A stretch of DNA of 17,625 nt from an uncultured bacterium (lineage in GTDB: Bacteria; Planctomycetota; UBA1135; GCA-002686595), in the NCBI GenBank assembly GCA_902826945.1, contig CADEGS010000076.1:1-17625 (forward strand), written 5' to 3'. A model generated the notes under the pieces. The model was not told the origin of the DNA and did no database searches. It worked only from the letters and a program-made list of their open reading frames with translations. Positions within the stretch are counted from its first letter, which is position 1, and each line of letters starts with the position of its first letter. Positions 14,467 through 17,625 of this stretch are shown piece after piece. The position numbers and the translations under genes are program-made.

Positions 14467-14471
14467 AGCGC

Positions 14472-14529
14472 CGGGGCGCGGCCCCGCCCTTGCTGGTCAC
14501 CCTTTTTCCCTGGCCAGACCAGCAAAGGG
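14472..14529 (+). terminator. Double hairpin after the arfB gene cluster
   Basis: A first stem CGGGGC/GCCCCG with loop GCG (14472-14486) begins 5 bp after the stop. A second follows at once: CCCTTGCTGGTC (14487-14498) pairs with GACCAGCAAAGGG (14517-14529), 12 bp with one bulged A and an 18-nt loop containing TTTTT. The T-run is inside the loop, so it is downstream of the first hairpin only (by about 15 nt). The pair may end the operon or act as an operator or leader element for the porin. Confidence 0.5.
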
Positions 14530-14755
14530 ACGCGCAACCACGCCCAGAATCGTGCGTGCCACGTTTGCGCCTTCCTTTCGTTCCACGCCCGACCCCCGTC
14601 GGAGAACCCACCCGAGCCGTCCGGGGGCCGAGAAAGGGGATCGAAGTTCCTCGGATCCTGACTTCCTTTGGGCAGGGCGATCGAGCATGCTCCCGAGCCC
14701 AACGGATCCCCATTCCGTGAGGAACCCTGACTCACATTCCGGAGTGCATGGACTC
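14530..14755 (+). promoter_or_regulatory. Lower-GC leader/promoter region of the porin gene
   Basis: Base composition drops visibly here relative to all flanking genes, as expected of a promoter and long leader of a highly expressed gene. A perfect palindrome GAGCATGCTC sits at 14683-14692. CCTGACTTCC (14656-14665) and CCCTGACTCACATTCC (14724-14739) are related direct repeats. GGAG (14741-14744) lies 11 nt before the porin ATG. I could not find a convincing -35/-10 pair. Confidence 0.4.
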
Positions 14756-15868
14756 ATGAACCGATTCGTCACTGGAGCTCTCGCGGTCGCGGCGACGAGC
14801 ACGGTCGGACTGGCCGACCCTGCCGACAGCAGCGACTGGCTGGAGCTCGATAGCGAGATCCACGGTCTCGCTTCTTCCTATGCCGCCTCGCAAGAGGGCA
14901 TGGGCTGGACCGCTCTTCTTCGTTTCACCTACACCTTCTCGAGCGACGACATCGCGACGGGAGGCGGGGACGACGACGTCAGCGGCTTCAAGTTCGAGGA
15001 CGTCGACATGGCCTTCTGGGGCGGCGTTGGTAACTACCAATGGCGCATCAGCTGGGACATGGGTGACGGCTTCAGCCTCCCCACCCCGTCGTTCGCTGCG
15101 ACGGTCGAGGACGCTTACGTCCAGTGGGAGTGCGCGGAGTACTTCACCACGACGGCGGGCAGCTACAAGGCCCGCGTGTTGCTCAGCAACATCGTCGATC
15201 CGGAGAACCAGCTCTTCATCGACCGCACCGCCCTGGGCTCCGCGTTCGACTGGTGGGATGCCGGCGTGGCCATCAACGGCTCGCAGGACCTCTTCCGGTG
15301 GTACGCGGGCGTCCAGAACGGCGCCAGCGGCCAGTTCTCCGGCCACCGCTACTATGCCCGCGGTGAGTTCGACCTGGGCACGGGCGCCAGCGTCTACGAG
15401 GGCGCCCTGGGCGCCTCGGACGACATGAACGCGACCCTCGGCGCCGTCTTCTATGCCGACGACAACGTCTCCGGCGACGGCCAGATGTTCGCGTTCGACG
15501 CCCGTGGCACGGCCGGTCCGATCAGCTTCGGTGGTGAGATCGCTTTCATCAACGAGGACCTGACCGGCATGCTGGCGACCGCCCCGGACTTCGGCCGCTT
15601 CAACAGCGGAAGCCTGAGCTTCGTCAACGACGACGACACCAACCCCTTCTCGATCTGGGCGGGCTACCTGCTCAACGACGAGTGGGAGGGTGGCGTGCGC
15701 TTCGACGACCTCGACAACGCGGACGACGAGAGCGTCATCAGCGTCGTGGTCAACTGGTACCGCCAAGGGCACAACGCCAAGTGGCAGGCCCAGTGGTCGG
15801 ACGTGGACAGCGACGGCGACGATGGCTCGGTCTTCCAGATCGGCCTCGTGGTCGGCTCCACCCGCTGA
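14756..15868 (+). CDS. Outer-membrane beta-barrel porin
   Basis: A 370-residue exported protein. The signal peptide MNRFVTGALAVAATSTVGLA is followed by DPADSSDW. The rest alternates polar and hydrophobic residues, rich in Gly, Asp, Asn, Trp and Tyr (for example YQWRISWDMGDGF, LFRWYAGVQNGASGQFSGH, YYARGEFDLGTG). This is typical of phosphate-selective-porin-like barrels that pass small solutes. The last strand ends VFQIGLVVGSTR rather than in the usual aromatic residue. Codons use more T at third positions than neighbouring genes, consistent with high expression or a separate history. The ATG was chosen for the signal peptide. It is monocistronic: leader in front, intrinsic terminator behind. 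The substrate cannot be told. Confidence 0.8.
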   Translation: MNRFVTGALAVAATSTVGLADPADSSDWLELDSEIHGLASSYAASQEGMGWTALLRFTYTFSSDDIATGGGDDDVSGFKFEDVDMAFWGGVGNYQWRISWDMGDGFSLPTPSFAATVEDAYVQWECAEYFTTTAGSYKARVLLSNIVDPENQLFIDRTALGSAFDWWDAGVAINGSQDLFRWYAGVQNGASGQFSGHRYYARGEFDLGTGASVYEGALGASDDMNATLGAVFYADDNVSGDGQMFAFDARGTAGPISFGGEIAFINEDLTGMLATAPDFGRFNSGSLSFVNDDDTNPFSIWAGYLLNDEWEGGVRFDDLDNADDESVISVVVNWYRQGHNAKWQAQWSDVDSDGDDGSVFQIGLVVGSTR

Positions 15869-15922
15869 GCGCGACACGGCGCCCCCGAGCCGCGCGCGTC
15901 GCGGCGGAGGGAGCGGCCACTG

Positions 15923-15989
15923 GGGTCCGGCGCGTCCGGACCCGTAGCGAACAGAGAGCCCCGCGCGCGTCGCGGGGCTTTCTTGCTTT
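15923..15989 (+). terminator. Porin terminator with two same-loop hairpins
   Basis: The first stem, GGGTCCGG/CCGGACCC, has loop CGCGT (15923-15943). After 13 nt comes AGCCCCGCG/CGCGGGGCT, again with loop CGCGT (15957-15979), followed by TTCTTGCTTT. The second is a textbook intrinsic terminator with a 9-bp GC stem. A third weaker inverted repeat, AAGGCC/GGCCTT, follows at 15990-16009. Confidence 0.85.
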
Positions 15990-16064
15990 AAGGCCCCGCG
16001 GCCGGCCTTCGCGACGCGCTGGCCGCTGTTGACCCGGGCCCGGCCCCGGCGCACCGTGGCGCGC

Positions 16065-16544
16065 ATGAAGTCCTGGACCCTCTTCCTGCTCGTGCTCGTG
16101 CCGGTGCTGGCCTGTGGCGGGCTGTGGTTCCTGGGCTCGCGCAGCGCGCGCCTGGCGCCCTCCGGCGGGCTGGTCGGCGGACGGCTGCGCGCGCTGCCCG
16201 CCTCTCCCAACGCGGTCTCGAGCGAGGAGGGCACGCCGTCCGAGGCGCACGTGGCGCCCTTCCCTTTCTCCGGCCCCGCCGGCGCGGCGCGCGAGGCGCT
16301 GCTCGCGCTGCTGCGCGCGGAGCCCCGGGCCGCGATCGTGAGCGCCGGCGACGACTACGTGCACGCGGTCTTCACCTCGCGCGTGTTCCGCTTCCGGGAC
16401 GACGTCGAGCTCCGCATCGACGCGGACGAGGGCGTGATCCACGTGCGCTCGGCCTCGCGCGTGGGCCGCTCCGACCTCGGCGCGAACCGCCGGCGGGTCG
16501 AGGCCCTGCGCCGGCGCTGGGACGCGCTCGCCCCGCGCGAGTAG
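16065..16544 (+). CDS. DUF1499 envelope protein
   Basis: A 159-residue protein anchored or exported through its N-terminus. Residues 4-24 are hydrophobic, and VLAC17 could serve as a lipobox, so a lipoprotein or a single-pass protein are both possible. The DUF1499 pattern is clear. LPASPNAVSSE matches the usual PNCVSS site, with Ala in place of Cys. DDYVHAVFTSRVFRFRDDVE and the closing VRSASRVGRSDLGANRRRVE follow. The family's biochemical role is not established. It stands alone 85 bp after the porin terminator, and its stop is 5 bp from the stop of the convergent zinc-ribbon gene. Confidence 0.88.
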   Translation: MKSWTLFLLVLVPVLACGGLWFLGSRSARLAPSGGLVGGRLRALPASPNAVSSEEGTPSEAHVAPFPFSGPAGAAREALLALLRAEPRAAIVSAGDDYVHAVFTSRVFRFRDDVELRIDADEGVIHVRSASRVGRSDLGANRRRVEALRRRWDALAPRE

Positions 16545-16549
16545 CGGCC

Positions 16550-17044
16550 TCAGTGCTCGGGCTCGGGCGCGTCGGCGGTGCCGCCCGGCCGCATCGGGCG
16601 GCCCATGACCGCGCGCCGGCCGTAGCGCAGGCGCTCGTCGATCTCGCGGTCGAACGAGGGGTGGCGCGGGGTCTCGGCGAAGCCCCGGTGGCGCGCGCGG
16701 CAGGCGTAGCAGACCAGCATGCGCGGGGCGATGCGGTAGAGCCCGGCGTCGAGCAGCGCGGCGACGACCAGGCTGGCGTAGCGCGTCGCGGGGGCGAGGA
16801 GCGCCGCCACGACGACGATCCCGATCCCGAGCGCGCGCGGGACGTCGCGCTGGGTGTAGAGCTCGGGATGCCCGCAGGCGAGGCAACCGCGCAGGCCGCC
16901 CTCGGCGGCGGCGGCCTCGCGCGCGAGCGCCGCGCCGCCGGCCCGCCGCCAGGCGAGCTCGAGCGCCTCCAGCGTCCCGGCCCGCGCCGCGCGGTGCTCC
17001 GGCCCACGCCCGGCCTCGAGCCCGAGCTCCCCGGCCCCCTTCAC
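16550..17044 (-). CDS. Membrane zinc-ribbon protein
   Basis: A 164-residue protein of unknown function. Two CxxC pairs, CLAC (54-57) and CYAC (112-115), can form one zinc ribbon. They flank two hydrophobic helices (about 71-86 and 89-105), so both pairs would face the same side as a helical hairpin brings them together. The C-terminal tail is polar (ETPRHPSFDREIDERLRYGR). I chose the GTG at 17044, which overlaps the upstream gene's stop as GTGA; the open frame extends farther but only as a shadow of that gene. The pattern CxxCGHPELYTQRD recalls a bacterial family of membrane zinc ribbons, but no role is known to me. Confidence 0.75.
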   Translation of the reverse strand: MKGAGELGLEAGRGPEHRAARAGTLEALELAWRRAGGAALAREAAAAEGGLRGCLACGHPELYTQRDVPRALGIGIVVVAALLAPATRYASLVVAALLDAGLYRIAPRMLVCYACRARHRGFAETPRHPSFDREIDERLRYGRRAVMGRPMRPGGTADAPEPEH

Positions 17045-17625
17045 AGGGGCAGCCCGTAGGAGTCCTGGAGCGCGATCGAGACGCCCGTCCCGATCAGGAC
17101 CAGCACCGTCGAGGCGTACAGGATCCCGGTCGCCGAGCGCGTGTTCCGGTAGCGCAGCGAGCTCGCCGTCATCGCGGCGAAGACCAGCGGCAGGACCAGC
17201 CCCACCGCGACGCGCGTCCCCAGGTGGAAGAGGCCGGTCGGACCGGTCAGCGGCGCCTCCGCCTCGGCCAGGAAGGCGCGGAAGGCCAGGCAGGTCGCGG
17301 CGACGAGCGCGAGCGAAAGCAGCATGCACGCGGCGCTGACGCGGTTCAGGCGCTGGAGGTGGGTCACCGCCAGGTTGGGCACGGTCAGGTACCAGTGGCC
17401 GAGCACCATGGCGACGAGCACGCTGCCCGCCACCGCGCCCGTGGCGAGGGCGCTCGCGCCGGCGACCAGGCGGGCGCCGAGCCCGCTCTCCGCCGCGGCC
17501 GGCGGCAGCGCCAGCACCACCGCGACGGCGGTGCCCGCCAGGGCCAGCCCGAGCGCGGCGCCCCAGCGCGCCCCGCGCACCGGCCCCGAGTAGAAGGGAT
17601 AGAGGACGAGCGCCAGCCCCGCGCA
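17041..17625 (-). CDS. Integral membrane protein, 5' end outside the window
   Basis: At least 194 residues; the frame is open to the window edge, so the start is missing. An in-frame GTG at 17580 is unlikely to be the start, because the codons before it (reading LALVLYPFYSGPVRG) look like a further membrane segment. About five or six hydrophobic helices are visible. The most distinctive stretch is VLGHWYLTVPNLAVTHLQRL, with a His-Trp-Tyr motif at a helix end. The C-terminus reads ALQDSYGLPL. No family is recognised. It overlaps the zinc-ribbon gene by 4 bp, so the two are likely cotranslated and may work together. Confidence 0.7.
   Translation of the reverse strand, partial: CAGLALVLYPFYSGPVRGARWGAALGLALAGTAVAVVLALPPAAAESGLGARLVAGASALATGAVAGSVLVAMVLGHWYLTVPNLAVTHLQRLNRVSAACMLLSLALVAATCLAFRAFLAEAEAPLTGPTGLFHLGTRVAVGLVLPLVFAAMTASSLRYRNTRSATGILYASTVLVLIGTGVSIALQDSYGLPL

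Noticed and set aside
14316..14735. Minus-strand open frame of about 139 codons across the porin leader
   Set aside because: Half of it lies opposite a coupled plus-strand gene, the remainder has no ribosome binding site or recognisable motif, and it spans the hairpins.

Overview
This window is a very GC-rich (clearly above 70 % by eye) stretch of bacterial chromosome, densely packed with ordinary housekeeping genes. The cell is diderm (Gram-negative type): there is an outer-membrane porin, a lipoprotein and a SurA/PpiC-like periplasmic protein. The best lineage clue is the gene at 7320-8858. It encodes a membrane-anchored, acidic-stalked prenyltransferase/squalene-oxidase-repeat protein of a layout I associate with Planctomycetota. 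I therefore favour a planctomycete-like organism, but this is inference and a marker-gene tree would decide it.

Layout, left to right. 1-411: a roughly 110-bp structured repeat (copy A) and an unassigned leader. 412-7233, plus strand: a DUF4932-like lipoprotein with a Cache-like tail, RNase III (rnc) and Mfd (mfd), chained by 4-bp start/stop overlaps, followed by a SurA/PpiC-like protein. 7320-8858, plus strand: the membrane alpha-toroid protein, with a candidate promoter. 8859-9077: copy B of the repeat, between convergent genes. 9078-11359, minus strand: a TPR protein, ribosomal protein bS20 (rpsT) and 3-methyladenine glycosylase I (tag), all behind one good sigma-70-type promoter. 11568-14466, plus strand: peptide deformylase (def) and RibF overlapping by 4 bp, then tRNA-Phe(GAA), a DUF971 zinc protein, an ArfB-type rescue hydrolase and an uncharacterised protein. 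14756-15868: a porin with a lower-GC leader and a clear intrinsic terminator. 16065-16544: a DUF1499 protein. 16550-17625, minus strand: a membrane zinc-ribbon protein overlapping an integral membrane protein that runs off the window.

Functional themes are translation and ribosome upkeep (rnc, rpsT, def, tRNA-Phe, arfB), DNA repair (mfd, tag), flavin synthesis (ribF) and the cell envelope (lipoprotein, SurA-like, porin, DUF1499). I see no CRISPR array, prophage, transposase, toxin-antitoxin or defence cassette.

The least explained signal is the pair of repeats at 32-143 and 8863-8972. They are about 90 % identical, and each folds into four consecutive hairpins, three of them capped by GCA-type loops. 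Other points worth following are the DUF4932-Cache fusion, the tRNA-Phe to DUF971 junction with a 10-nt gap and no ribosome binding site, and the two same-loop hairpins behind the porin.
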